This document shows, piece after piece, positions 16,773 to 25,615 of a stretch of 55,671 bases of DNA. The notes beneath the pieces were generated by a model. It worked only from the letters and a program-made list of their open reading frames with translations. It was not told the DNA's origin and ran no database searches. The position numbers and the translations under genes were made by a program. Every line of letters begins with the position of its first letter. Position 1 is the stretch's first letter. The stretch lies in NCBI GenBank assembly GCA_029565395.1, contig JAKQOG010000286.1, positions 1 to 55,671 on the forward strand. The letters are read 5' to 3'. The stretch is from Candidatus Hydrogenedentota bacterium (GTDB taxonomy: Bacteria; Hydrogenedentota; Hydrogenedentia; Hydrogenedentales; CAILVY01).

Positions 16773-18172
16773 CGTTTTGCTCCCATCAGTTGGCGGGCGA
16801 TCTTTTTACCCTCTTCCACACCAGGTTGATTAAACGCATCGATCCCGTACAATTTCCCGGCCATGGCAGTTTCCACCTCCAGCATATACATCAGTTGGGC
16901 CACGGTACAGGCATTCACCTGGGGCACAAGAATCTGCATTACCGGCCGCTTGCTTATCTGGAGGGCATCCACGGTCCCCTTCAATTCCGCAGCCATCAAC
17001 CGGTTCATACTTTTGCCACGCAAATAAGCCACCTGAGGCAAAAATCCAAGCGCATGCGGGATCTTCATTGTCTGCTTGGACTGAGATTCCTTAATAACAG
17101 TGAACACCTTATTGTTGGGACCTTCGCGGAACAACTGAACCTGGGAATGTTGGTCTGTAGCGCCCAAGGCTTTTATGGGCGTTTGACCGGCGAACTCTTC
17201 TTCTTGCGTAAGGGGGTGGACCCGAATCTTACCCAGACTTTCCGCCCATAGTTGCCGGAACCAATCGGCGACATCCCGGAAAGCGTCAGAATAGGGCATC
17301 ATCACCGTCATCGTCTTGCCCTTCTTCGTATCGAGCAGGTATTGCACCGCGGCGCGCAGATAGGCTGGATTATCAAAGAGACTTGCCTTGGAACAACGTT
17401 TGTCCATGGCGGCACAACCATCGCATAACTCTTTCAGATCCATCCCAAGCATGGCGGCGGGAAACATTCCCACAGGGGAAAAAACGGAGAAGCGCCCACC
17501 CACATTCAGTGGAATCTCCAACGTATGGAGGCCATATTTTTTCGCAATTGGATGGAACAGGTTGTTCTTGTCGAGCTTTCTCTTCCCCGTCTTGGGATTG
17601 GTGGTGAGCACCACGTGATCTTTGACGGCGCGTTTGTCCATTTTTTTTTCGATAGCGTGGATAATGATCATTAATTGAGTGATGGTTTCGGCCGTCTCCC
17701 CCGATTTGGAGATAGCATTAAACAGCGTTGACTCCAGCGGACACATTTCCAACATAGCAGCAAAGGTTGCCGCATCGATATTGTCCATGACAAACAAGCG
17801 AGGCTGTCCATTCCGGGACTCCCGGCTGAGCAGATTATAGTAAGGAGGCTTTAAAGCGGTCTGCAGGGCGATAGTCCCCAAAGCAGAACCGCCAATACCC
17901 AACACTACTACATTCTCATACTCAAAAGAAGAAAAGTGGCGCGCTGTTTCCTTCACATGGTTGAACGCCTTTTTGTTTTTATACAGATCGTAAAACCCAT
18001 ACTTTCCGGTCTTGCGCTCTTTTTTCATCTCCTTGTGGGCCTTAAGAACCCGCTGTTCCAGGTTCTTCAATTCTTCCACCGTCACGCCATGCAGTTCTCC
18101 CACTGCCGCAGATTGAGCCCCTTCAATATCAATTTGAATATCATCTTGGTGCATTGCTGCTTTTTTCTCCAT
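16769..18172 (-). CDS. pgi: Glucose-6-phosphate isomerase
   Basis: Interconverts glucose 6-phosphate and fructose 6-phosphate in the cytoplasm. The sugar-phosphate-binding SIS motifs are present: VVVLGIGGSALGT (about 79-91), ISKSGETAET (phosphate-binding Ser/Thr loop), GGRFSVFSPVG, the catalytic-region LGATDQHSQVQLF, and a C-terminal FNQPGVEEGKKIA that carries the active-site Lys. Length 467 fits the shorter Bacillus-type enzyme rather than the 550-residue E. coli form. The ATG at 18172 follows AGGAAG by seven bases. It starts 32 bases after the helicase stop and is coupled to the TPR protein downstream. Confidence 0.93.
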   Translation of the reverse strand: MEKKAAMHQDDIQIDIEGAQSAAVGELHGVTVEELKNLEQRVLKAHKEMKKERKTGKYGFYDLYKNKKAFNHVKETARHFSSFEYENVVVLGIGGSALGTIALQTALKPPYYNLLSRESRNGQPRLFVMDNIDAATFAAMLEMCPLESTLFNAISKSGETAETITQLMIIIHAIEKKMDKRAVKDHVVLTTNPKTGKRKLDKNNLFHPIAKKYGLHTLEIPLNVGGRFSVFSPVGMFPAAMLGMDLKELCDGCAAMDKRCSKASLFDNPAYLRAAVQYLLDTKKGKTMTVMMPYSDAFRDVADWFRQLWAESLGKIRVHPLTQEEEFAGQTPIKALGATDQHSQVQLFREGPNNKVFTVIKESQSKQTMKIPHALGFLPQVAYLRGKSMNRLMAAELKGTVDALQISKRPVMQILVPQVNACTVAQLMYMLEVETAMAGKLYGIDAFNQPGVEEGKKIARQLMGAKR

Positions 18173-18204
18173 GTGAAGTCTTCCTGATGTTGGAACTCCC
18201 GCGT

Positions 18205-20820
18205 TTACATTGTTTCCTGAAGGCCGGGTGCGGGCTTGCCAAAGAATTCCGCCAGGACCGTGGAAACGTCCCGTTGAGGTCCCTTCACGATGCGCACGTC
18301 GGGCAGCGATTCCAAAAACGCTTTCCCATAATGCCGGGTTACAATGCGCCGATCCAGCACTAGAATCACGCCGCGGTCGGTTTTCCGGCGAATCAGGCGG
18401 CCAAATCCCTGGCGAAACTTCATAACCGCCTGCGGCACATAATACTGCATGAACGCATTGCCGCCGGCCGCTTCAATCGCTTCCGCGCGCGCCTCCAGAA
18501 CAGGTTCCGTAGGAACCCTAAACGGTAACCGGGTGAGTATAACACATTGGAGCGCCTCTCCGGCAACGTCGACCCCCTCCCAGAAACTGTCTGTGGCAAA
18601 TAGCACGCTGGCGGGATCGCTCCGGAACCGATCCAGGAGTTGGGTGCGGGTGGCATCGCCCTGACGCAAAGGCATGCTGCCGGCCTCGCGCAATTCGCTT
18701 TCCAGACGGGTGTACGCGTAATCCAGCGTGTAAAAGGAGGTGAACAACACCAGGGCATGCCCACCTGTGATCCGGAGGGTTTGCCGGATATTTTCCACGC
18801 TGGCGTCAAGAAATGCCTTGTCATCGGGATTCGGCAGGTCACTGGGCAGGCATAACATGGCCTGTTCCTGAAAATTAAAGGGAGAATCCAAAATAAGCGA
18901 CTGAACGCGTCCCGGTTCGATTGAATCAAGCCCAAGCCGGCCAAAAAGATATTCAAACTGTTGTTGTACCGCCAACGTGGCCGAGGTGATAGCCACGGTT
19001 TTTAATTGATTAAACACCCATTCCGCCAACGGTTTTCCCACATGCAGGGGGCAGCGCGCCAATTTGATGAATTTATCATTCTTGGCATCAATTTCGATCC
19101 AACGGACGGTATTACCCTGCAAGGTTTCACTGGTGATTTCCGACAATACATTGGCGACGTTTTCCATCCGCATCGCATAGGCGTTCAATTGCAGCATTTC
19201 CACCTGCAGCGGGGACTCCGGTCCATTGGGTTCCGAAGGAACGGTTTTAAGCGCCTTGAGCAGGGAGGCGCAATGACGGACTACCATGCGAATATCTTCT
19301 ACGGCAGGGAGAATATATACCTGATGCGCCTCACGCACCACGGGGTCTCTTAGAACGGCCTCCGTTAAACGCCATTTGATGTCGCGCCCGATTTGACCGC
19401 ATTTTTCCGCCGCTAAGGAGCGCAACACGCCAAAAGCGGACAAGATGGCTTCTCGGCACACCGCCAAGGCAGGCAGCAATTGCTCCTCGATGAGCTTTAA
19501 TATGGCCTCATAGTCCTGGATGGGCAGCCGTTTGCAGTCTTTTGTCAGCCGGATTTTGAGATAGGGAATCAATCCCCGTTCTTTACCTCGCTCCAGGCGG
19601 AAAAAACGCCCCAGAGAGGCCAATGCCCCCAACTTGGTGGCGGAGACTCCAAAATACTCCGTGGCGGATTCCTCAATGCTGTGGCCTTCATCGAAAATTA
19701 CGCGTTTGTATGCAGGGAGCACGGCCAAGGCGGAAAAATCCCCTGTTTCCTTCTTGATTGCCACGTCCGAGAAGAGCATGTGATGATTGGCAACAACCAG
19801 ATCGGCCTTCGCCACAGCCCGGCGGGCCTTCCATACAAAGCACTTTTTCTGATTCGGGCATGCGCCCATGGCGCAGGTGTCCGCTTCCGAACAGACCCGT
19901 TCCCATAACTCACGTTCCGGCACAAAGGGCAAGTCGCTTAGGCTGCCATCCTCTGTTTTTTCGGCCCACTCCGCCAGCGTATTGATCTGTTCCTTGGCGT
20001 GTTCATCATCAAACAACGAGGCTTCGGAAAACGCCCGCTCCAGCTTGCGCAGGCACAGATAATTTCCCCGGCCTTTTACCAGGCATGCGGTGAACGGCTG
20101 TTTCATGCATTTTTGGAGCAGCGGGATATCCTTAAAAATAATCTGTTCCTGGAGGTTGATCGTGCGGGTGGAAATGACAATGCGTTCTTTATTCCGGATG
20201 GTCCAGATGGCCGCGGGAATAAGATAGGCCAGCGTCTTTCCCACGCCGGTGGGCGCCTCCACCACCGCAACGCCGTCCCGGTTGAAGGCATCGGAAACCG
20301 CCTCCATCATTTTCCGCTGTTGAGGGCGCACCTCAAAATGCGGCAGGGCCCGGGCCATGGCGCTGTTGGGGGCCAGAAAACGGTCCAACTCCTCCTCATT
20401 GAGCCATTCCACCTGTTTGGGGAGAAACGGCTCTATGACGACATACACCCGCTCCGCGGCATTGTCGATGATATACATGCCATGCCCATGGGCGCTGAAC
20501 ATCGAGGCGAGGTCCAAATCGGCTTCACTGGGAATCAACCCCCCGGAGGGATGATTGTGAATCACCACTTCCCGGACATCCAGCACCTCGAATAGCGCGG
20601 GCACCGTATTTTCATTGCCCCGCGCACAGACCCGCACCTTGGCCACCCGCCCCACGCTGTCTAACGTCCCGGCAAAAAACACCTCGCACCCACCCGCATC
20701 GCGGATCGCCTTTTGCAACTGACGCACTGCCTCCGGGGTAACACGATTGGAGATGTCTTCGCCTAAGATTTCACTCAACTCTAATACCCCGTTGCAGAAT
20801 ATATTCGGCAAAACCACCAC
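18205..20820 (-). CDS. JAB (RadC-like) domain fused to a DinG/XPD-type helicase
   Basis: An 871-residue fusion. The N-terminal 130 residues are a JAB/MPN domain with an intact metal site: HNHPSG at 88-93 and the following PSEAD supplying Ser and Asp (HxHx7Sx2D pattern), as in RadC. From about 163 it is a superfamily 2 helicase: Walker A APTGVGKT (189-196), cysteines spaced for the XPD/DinG 4Fe-4S cluster (CLRK, then CSEADTCAMGACPNQKKC), DEGH Walker B, and motif VI QGFGRLIRR. It probably unwinds DNA or R-loops 5' to 3'. The GTG at 20820 makes a 50-base overlap with the MNT gene; a TTG at 20778 preceded by GGGG would give a tighter overlap and is an alternative. Confidence 0.88.
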   Translation of the reverse strand: MVVLPNIFCNGVLELSEILGEDISNRVTPEAVRQLQKAIRDAGGCEVFFAGTLDSVGRVAKVRVCARGNENTVPALFEVLDVREVVIHNHPSGGLIPSEADLDLASMFSAHGHGMYIIDNAAERVYVVIEPFLPKQVEWLNEEELDRFLAPNSAMARALPHFEVRPQQRKMMEAVSDAFNRDGVAVVEAPTGVGKTLAYLIPAAIWTIRNKERIVISTRTINLQEQIIFKDIPLLQKCMKQPFTACLVKGRGNYLCLRKLERAFSEASLFDDEHAKEQINTLAEWAEKTEDGSLSDLPFVPERELWERVCSEADTCAMGACPNQKKCFVWKARRAVAKADLVVANHHMLFSDVAIKKETGDFSALAVLPAYKRVIFDEGHSIEESATEYFGVSATKLGALASLGRFFRLERGKERGLIPYLKIRLTKDCKRLPIQDYEAILKLIEEQLLPALAVCREAILSAFGVLRSLAAEKCGQIGRDIKWRLTEAVLRDPVVREAHQVYILPAVEDIRMVVRHCASLLKALKTVPSEPNGPESPLQVEMLQLNAYAMRMENVANVLSEITSETLQGNTVRWIEIDAKNDKFIKLARCPLHVGKPLAEWVFNQLKTVAITSATLAVQQQFEYLFGRLGLDSIEPGRVQSLILDSPFNFQEQAMLCLPSDLPNPDDKAFLDASVENIRQTLRITGGHALVLFTSFYTLDYAYTRLESELREAGSMPLRQGDATRTQLLDRFRSDPASVLFATDSFWEGVDVAGEALQCVILTRLPFRVPTEPVLEARAEAIEAAGGNAFMQYYVPQAVMKFRQGFGRLIRRKTDRGVILVLDRRIVTRHYGKAFLESLPDVRIVKGPQRDVSTVLAEFFGKPAPGLQETM

Positions 20821-21094
20821 GTTCTGGCTGTTTCAAGGCGCTAACAGAAAATAAATGGGTTTCCACATCAGACCCCACTTCCATCATTACGGAAGCCATT
20901 GCCTTGGCGCGTTGCCGGATATCCCACTCATCAATTCCTTCCATAAAGGCGGCCACGTCTATGTCGCTCCATTGATCGGCTCTTCCTTCTACATGTGAAC
21001 CAAAAACATACGCAGCACGCACACGCCCCAAACGGCCAAGCGTTTTCACTGCCGCCAGTGCTTTGCCTCTCACCTCTGCATCGAGAACAGCCAT
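20771..21094 (-). CDS. mntA: MNT-type nucleotidyltransferase (antitoxin-like)
   Basis: 107 residues with the minimal nucleotidyltransferase signature VFGSHVEGRADQWSDIDVA (about 29-47), i.e. GS followed by DxD at the right spacing, so the catalytic residues look intact. Members paired with HEPN proteins act as antitoxins, in studied cases by adding AMP to the toxin. It overlaps the HEPN gene before it by 25 bases and the helicase gene after it, so the three are probably translated in order from one message. AGGA nine bases upstream supports the start. Confidence 0.85.
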   Translation of the reverse strand: MAVLDAEVRGKALAAVKTLGRLGRVRAAYVFGSHVEGRADQWSDIDVAAFMEGIDEWDIRQRAKAMASVMMEVGSDVETHLFSVSALKQPERGGFAEYILQRGIRVE

Positions 21095-21453
21095 TGAATA
21101 ATTTCCTCAGTCGCATGCATGGTTTCACCAGCAATAGAGTGCGTTACAGCGCCACTACCATGTTCAATCTCCTCGGGATAACGCGATTGAATATAATAAG
21201 CAGACAATTCAGCTAAAAATTCGGATTCTTTTGGGGGCAAATTAATACCCGCTAGTTCCGACAGGCGTAACAAGTTATGAATCCGTGGCGGCATTTGACC
21301 TGTTTGCTGTGAAATTACAGCCTTTAACGCTTTTTCCACAGCTTGTTGACAGCAAAAAAGAACATATCGATACCGGCCTGATTCTAACATCGCAGTGGCG
21401 GTGTCCAAATCATATCGAGATTGATCTACCCAATGCTGTACTGATTCACCCAT
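21070..21453 (-). CDS. hepT: HEPN-domain protein (toxin-like partner of MNT)
   Basis: 127 residues, all-helical HEPN domain: WVDQSRYDLDTATAML, the CCQQAVEKALKAVI helix and HNLLRLSELAG are classic for the PF05168-type family. HEPN toxins of HEPN-MNT modules cut RNA with an Rx4-6H motif; I see no clean copy near the C terminus (the closest region is SRYPEEIEHGSG), so nuclease activity is uncertain. Near-consensus promoter 21482-21510 and AAGG nine bases before the ATG support expression. It is the first gene of the leftward run that continues into the MNT, helicase and pgi genes. Confidence 0.83.
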   Translation of the reverse strand: MGESVQHWVDQSRYDLDTATAMLESGRYRYVLFCCQQAVEKALKAVISQQTGQMPPRIHNLLRLSELAGINLPPKESEFLAELSAYYIQSRYPEEIEHGSGAVTHSIAGETMHATEEIIQWLFSMQR

Positions 21454-21481
21454 AACACTAAACCTTCATACATAAAATCAG

Positions 21482-21510
21482 ACTATAATGCGCCAACGAT
21501 AACTTGTCAA
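21482..21510 (-). promoter_or_regulatory. Near-consensus sigma70 promoter for the HEPN-MNT run
   Basis: Minus strand TTGACA (21505-21510), 17-base spacer, TATAGT (21482-21487). The HEPN start at 21453 would follow a leader of roughly 20 bases. Confidence 0.75.
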
Positions 21511-21595
21511 TTTTGTCCATGATTAACTCACACTAAAATGCGCTGTTTCAACACAAAATTTACGTCTGACCACTTTTTTCGCCTATTGTGATGGT

Positions 21596-21624
21596 TTGAC
21601 AACCCTGATTTTCTATTGTATAAT
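21596..21624 (+). promoter_or_regulatory. Perfect-consensus sigma70 promoter for the tetR-efflux operon
   Basis: TTGACA (21596-21601), a 17-base spacer and TATAAT (21619-21624): both hexamers and the spacing are consensus. The start codon of the TetR gene is at 21673. Confidence 0.85.
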
Positions 21625-21647
21625 TCAAATGAATATTTTAATTATAC
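21618..21647. promoter_or_regulatory. Palindromic operator overlapping the -10 box
   Basis: Arms 21618-21630 (GTATAATTCAAAT) and 21635-21647 (ATTTTAATTATAC) match at 12 of 13 pairs around GAAT. The left arm contains the -10 hexamer, so a bound repressor would block the promoter. The obvious candidate binder is the TetR protein encoded directly downstream; this is inference. Confidence 0.75.
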
Positions 21648-21672
21648 GTTAGAACACATGGAGGAATACGCC

Positions 21673-22353
21673 ATGAAAGACCGGCGGCGGGGCGAGGACA
21701 CGAAAGAACGGGTCCTAGAGGAAGCCTGTAAGGTGTTTGCCGAGAAAGGCTACCGGGATGCCACTCATGCCGAGATTTGCCGGCGTGCAGGCACGAACGT
21801 GGCAGCCATCAATTACTACTTCGCATCCAAGGAGAGCCTGTACCGGGCTGTTTTTGCACACTTGACCCAGAAGGTGGAACGTCTCTATCCCTTGGACGGG
21901 GGATTCCCTGTAGATGCTCCTCCGGAGACGCGGCTTCACGCGTTTATCCACGCCCATCTCAGCCGGATGTTCGATCCGGTGCTTCTTGGGGATCTCCACC
22001 GGATCCGGATGGCGGAGATGTTCGACCCCACGGGGTTGCTGGAGGATTTGCTGGCCAGTCAATTATCCCATGACCGGGAAATAGTCCAAAAGATACTTCG
22101 CGCGCTTCTGGGTCCTGAGGCTTCACAGCGAGACGTCGATTGGTGCGAAATGAGCATCGTGGCCCAATGTTTCATAGGCGCTCCCGGTCCGCCTCATAAG
22201 GGTCCGAGGGATATCTTCGGACTCCATGCGGCTGAGGTGGACCGCCTTGCCGGCCATATCCTGAAATTCTCGCTGGCCGGCGTGACGGCCATTCGCCAGA
22301 AAAGCAATGATGTGAAAAAACGCGAACACAACACGATTGGGAATACACAATGA
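21673..22353 (+). CDS. TetR-family transcriptional regulator (CecR-like)
   Basis: 226 residues with an N-terminal TetR HTH (about 14-60: RVLEEACKVFAEKGYRDATHAEICRRAG... with INYYFASKESLYRAVF) and a ligand domain like that of CecR/YbiH regulators, which are also found upstream of HlyD-type adaptor and ABC efflux genes. The ATG at 21673 is preferred because GGAGGA lies seven bases upstream; the longer frame would start within the operator. Its stop overlaps the start of the adaptor gene (ATGA). The palindrome over its own promoter predicts autorepression relieved by an efflux substrate. Confidence 0.87.
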   Translation: MKDRRRGEDTKERVLEEACKVFAEKGYRDATHAEICRRAGTNVAAINYYFASKESLYRAVFAHLTQKVERLYPLDGGFPVDAPPETRLHAFIHAHLSRMFDPVLLGDLHRIRMAEMFDPTGLLEDLLASQLSHDREIVQKILRALLGPEASQRDVDWCEMSIVAQCFIGAPGPPHKGPRDIFGLHAAEVDRLAGHILKFSLAGVTAIRQKSNDVKKREHNTIGNTQ

Positions 22354-23645
22354 CTGATTCACACACGGAACAAAGCATGGATGTTGCCAAGACGCTTGGG
22401 TTGGATAAATCCCGATCAAAAATACACCGCCTCAGAAATTTTCTGTTCTTCCTGATCCTCATTGCGGCGGGAACAGCTTCGGTTTTGTACTGGCGCACGA
22501 ACGGTACTGATAACACAGTGAAGTACGAAACAAAGCCTGTGCAGCGCGGAAACCTGGTGGTAACCATAAGCGCAACCGGCACACTGGAACCGATCAAGCA
22601 AGTGGACGTCGGCATTGAAGTATCCGGAACCATCAAGACGGTGGAAGTGGATTACAACGATCACGTGGAAGTTGGTCAGGTGCTGGCGCAGCTCGATACG
22701 TCGAAGCTCGAGGCACAAGCCTTGCAGTCGAGTTCCGCTCTTGAAGCCGCGCGGGCCAAACTGCTACAGGCACAAGCGACGGTACAAGAGGCGGAGGCAC
22801 AAATGGCGCGCCTGAATGAGGTGCGGAAGCTAAGCGATGGCAAAATGCCTTCCCAAAGTGAATTTGACACACAAAAGGCCGCTCAGGCGCGCGCGCGTGC
22901 CGATGAGGCCAGTGCGAAAGCGGCGGTAGCGCAGGCACAAGCCACATTGGACGCTAATACGTCCGATTTAGACAAGGCGGTAGTGCACTCCCCCATCAAT
23001 GGCGTGGTGTTGGAGCGTTCCATCGAACCCGGCCAAACCGTTGCCGCCCAGTTCCAGTCGCCGGTGTTATTTACCTTGGCCGAAGACCTGACGCAAATGG
23101 AACTCCAGGTGGATGTTGATGAGGCGGATGTTGGTGTGGTGCGGGAGGATCAAGAAGCCACCTTTACCGTGGATGCCTATCCGGATGAGGTATTTCCCGC
23201 GCGCACAACACAGGTCCGGTACGGCTCGGAAACCGTGGATGGCGTCGTTACGTATAAAGCCGTGCTGAAGGTCGACAATTCCGATCTCAAGTTGCGTCCG
23301 GGGATGACCGCGACCGCCCTCATCACTGTAAATAAACGGGAGGATGTTATCCTCGTGCCCAATGCAGCCTTGCGTTTCACCCCGCCGGAAACGAAACCAG
23401 AAGAAAAGAGAGGCGGTGGGAGTATTCTCAACTCCATTCTGCCGCACCCCCCTGCCATGAAATCCACACCGCGCGAAGACACGAATGGCAAAAGCAAAGA
23501 TCAGAAGGTTTGGACCCTTCAGAACGGGCAGTTAACTGCCATCTCCATCACAAAAGGCTTGAGTGACGGCAAAATGACCGAGGTGACCAGCACCGGGCTT
23601 GAACCCGGCACGGAATTGGTCACCGATATGGCAACCGCCCAATGA
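22350..23645 (+). CDS. macA: MacA-type periplasmic adaptor (membrane fusion protein)
   Basis: 431 residues linking an inner-membrane ABC pump to an outer-membrane channel. A single N-terminal helix (about 29-46) anchors it; next come a lipoyl half-motif (VSGTIKTVEVDYNDHVEVGQVLAQLD), an Ala/Gln-rich coiled-coil hairpin (about 115-200), the second lipoyl half (VVHSPINGVVLERSIEPGQ) and a beta-barrel domain (ELQVDVDEADVGVVREDQEA). A hydrophilic, charged insert near 350-380 interrupts the membrane-proximal domain. Four-base overlaps with tetR upstream and the ATPase gene downstream mark it as the second gene of the operon. Confidence 0.92.
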   Translation: MTDSHTEQSMDVAKTLGLDKSRSKIHRLRNFLFFLILIAAGTASVLYWRTNGTDNTVKYETKPVQRGNLVVTISATGTLEPIKQVDVGIEVSGTIKTVEVDYNDHVEVGQVLAQLDTSKLEAQALQSSSALEAARAKLLQAQATVQEAEAQMARLNEVRKLSDGKMPSQSEFDTQKAAQARARADEASAKAAVAQAQATLDANTSDLDKAVVHSPINGVVLERSIEPGQTVAAQFQSPVLFTLAEDLTQMELQVDVDEADVGVVREDQEATFTVDAYPDEVFPARTTQVRYGSETVDGVVTYKAVLKVDNSDLKLRPGMTATALITVNKREDVILVPNAALRFTPPETKPEEKRGGGSILNSILPHPPAMKSTPREDTNGKSKDQKVWTLQNGQLTAISITKGLSDGKMTEVTSTGLEPGTELVTDMATAQ

Positions 23646-24373
23646 TAAACGGCACGAATTCAAACGGCACGGAACGGCAGCCAATCATAGAATTGAGTGG
23701 CGTGAGGAAGGTATATGGCAGCGGCACAGCGGCTATGGAAGCGTTGCGCGGGGTGGATCTGCGTATCTATCCGGGTGAATTTGTAGCGGTCATGGGACCG
23801 AGCGGATCGGGGAAAAGCACCTGCATGAACATCGTCGGGTGCCTGGACACCCCCACTTCCGGGGCATATCGTTTTTGCGGCGTAGAGGTGGGCGATCTCA
23901 CCCGCAACCAACGGGCATTGCTGCGCCGCCATTATCTCGGTTTTGTATTCCAGGGATATAATTTGCTGAATCGCACTTCCGCCCTGGAAAATATCGAACT
24001 CCCGCTGATATACCGGGGTGTGACCGTGCGCTCAAGACACCAACAGGCGCGGCAGGCGATGGAAGTGGTCGGGTTGACGGGCTGGCAACACCATACGCCG
24101 GGCGAATTATCAGGCGGCCAGCAGCAACGCGTTGCGATTGCCCGCGCCATCGTCACCCAACCCCTCGTGTTGCTTGCCGATGAGCCCACCGGCAATCTGG
24201 ATTCCGCGCGCAGCATCGAGATCATGGAATTGTTGACATCCCTTAATGAAAATCAGGGGATAACCATCGTAATGGTTACGCATGAACCAGACATGGCTGA
24301 ATATGCCACGCGAACCGTGCATTTCAAAGACGGCTTAATCTCGACGGATCATTCCCATAAGGAGAACGCATAA
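23642..24373 (+). CDS. MacB/LolD-type ABC transporter ATPase
   Basis: 243 residues, cytoplasmic ATPase of a type VII (MacB-like) mechanotransmission ABC system. Walker A GPSGSGKST (about 57-65), Q-loop FQGYNLLN, signature LSGGQQQRVAIARA, Walker B VLLADEPTGNLD and switch His in VMVTHEPD are all present. Here ATPase and permease are separate genes, unlike E. coli MacB, where they are fused. Its start overlaps the adaptor stop, and the permease starts at its stop. Confidence 0.95.
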   Translation: MINGTNSNGTERQPIIELSGVRKVYGSGTAAMEALRGVDLRIYPGEFVAVMGPSGSGKSTCMNIVGCLDTPTSGAYRFCGVEVGDLTRNQRALLRRHYLGFVFQGYNLLNRTSALENIELPLIYRGVTVRSRHQQARQAMEVVGLTGWQHHTPGELSGGQQQRVAIARAIVTQPLVLLADEPTGNLDSARSIEIMELLTSLNENQGITIVMVTHEPDMAEYATRTVHFKDGLISTDHSHKENA

Positions 24374-25578
24374 TGCTGGGAAATGCTTTGTTGTTGGCGT
24401 TGCGTGAACTGCGCCGCAATGTGATGCGCTCCTTCCTGACCATGCTGGGCATCATCATCGGCGTGGCCGCAGTGATTATTTTGGTGACGCTCGGGGGCGG
24501 AGCCACCAAGCAGGTTACGGAACAAATCTCCAGCCTGGGCAGCAATCTGATGATGGTGGTTCCGGGAAAACGCATGGGCCCCGGCCAGGGATCGAGCAGC
24601 GCACCGTTTAAATTAGCGGACGCGGAAGCCATAGAACGCGAAATCTCTGGATTGCGCGCAGTAGCGCCTGCCTCTTCCGCTATGGTCACGGCCGTATTGG
24701 GAAATGAAAACTGGTCCAGCACCGTGACAGGCACCACCGCCTCCTATTTCGATGTCCTTAACCGCCGCATACAGGAGGGCAGGATATTTTCACAATCCGA
24801 GGCGCGCTCCGGCGTATCCGTCTGTATTATTGGCGAGACCATACGGAACAAATTATTCGGAGGCCAGGATCCGATAGGCAACAAGATCCGTCTCGGAAAT
24901 ATCTCTTGCGAAGTGATTGGGCTCCTCGCAGAAAAAGGCCAAAACACGATGGGACAGGATCAGGATGACATTGTCATCATGCCATTGCGAACGTTTCAGC
25001 GGCGCATTGCCGGCAACGAAGATATTAGTCTCATCCAGGTTTCCGTCAAAGACGGCATTTCCACCGATAAAGCTAAGGTGGATATTGGGCGCCTGATGCG
25101 GGTTCGGCGTCATCTCTCGGCCAGCGAAGACGATAATTTCAGTGTAATGGATTTGAAGGAAATATCGACCATGTTATCCGGCACGACAAAGGTGCTCACG
25201 GGACTTCTGGGCGCGGTGGCGGCGGTGAGTCTGTTGGTGGGCGGCATCGGCATCATGAATATCATGCTCGTGTCGGTAACGGAGCGGACGCGCGAAATCG
25301 GCACGCGCCTGGCCATTGGTGCACTGGAACGCGAGGTGTTGCTTCAATTTTTGGTCGAGGCGGTCGTACTGTCATGTTCCGGCGGATTGATAGGCATCGT
25401 CCTGGCCCTGACGGTCTCTCTGGGACTTTCAAGCCTTCTTCAAATTCCCTTCGTATTCAACGCGCCGATAGTCGTAGTCGGCTTCGTATTTTCCGGGGCC
25501 ATCGGGGTGGTTTTCGGTTACTTTCCCGCCCGGAAAGCCGCACAATTGGATCCCATCGAGGCATTGCGTCATGAGTAA
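24373..25578 (+). CDS. MacB-type ABC transporter permease
   Basis: 401 residues with the FtsX/MacB layout: an N-terminal helix (LTMLGIIIGVAAVIILVTLG), a periplasmic MacB_PCD domain of about 240 residues, then three C-terminal helices (VAAVSLLVGGIGIMNIMLVS, the segment around LIGIVLALTVSLGL, and VVGFVFSGAIGVVFGYFPAR). TERTREIGTRLAIGA is the conserved coupling-helix region. The first base coincides with the last base of the ATPase gene and its end overlaps the next frame, so the operon is tightly packed. Confidence 0.94.
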   Translation: MLGNALLLALRELRRNVMRSFLTMLGIIIGVAAVIILVTLGGGATKQVTEQISSLGSNLMMVVPGKRMGPGQGSSSAPFKLADAEAIEREISGLRAVAPASSAMVTAVLGNENWSSTVTGTTASYFDVLNRRIQEGRIFSQSEARSGVSVCIIGETIRNKLFGGQDPIGNKIRLGNISCEVIGLLAEKGQNTMGQDQDDIVIMPLRTFQRRIAGNEDISLIQVSVKDGISTDKAKVDIGRLMRVRRHLSASEDDNFSVMDLKEISTMLSGTTKVLTGLLGAVAAVSLLVGGIGIMNIMLVSVTERTREIGTRLAIGALEREVLLQFLVEAVVLSCSGGLIGIVLALTVSLGLSSLLQIPFVFNAPIVVVGFVFSGAIGVVFGYFPARKAAQLDPIEALRHE

Positions 25579-25615
25579 CCCTTTTCAAGAAATACTGACT
25601 GCTGACGGAGGCGTT

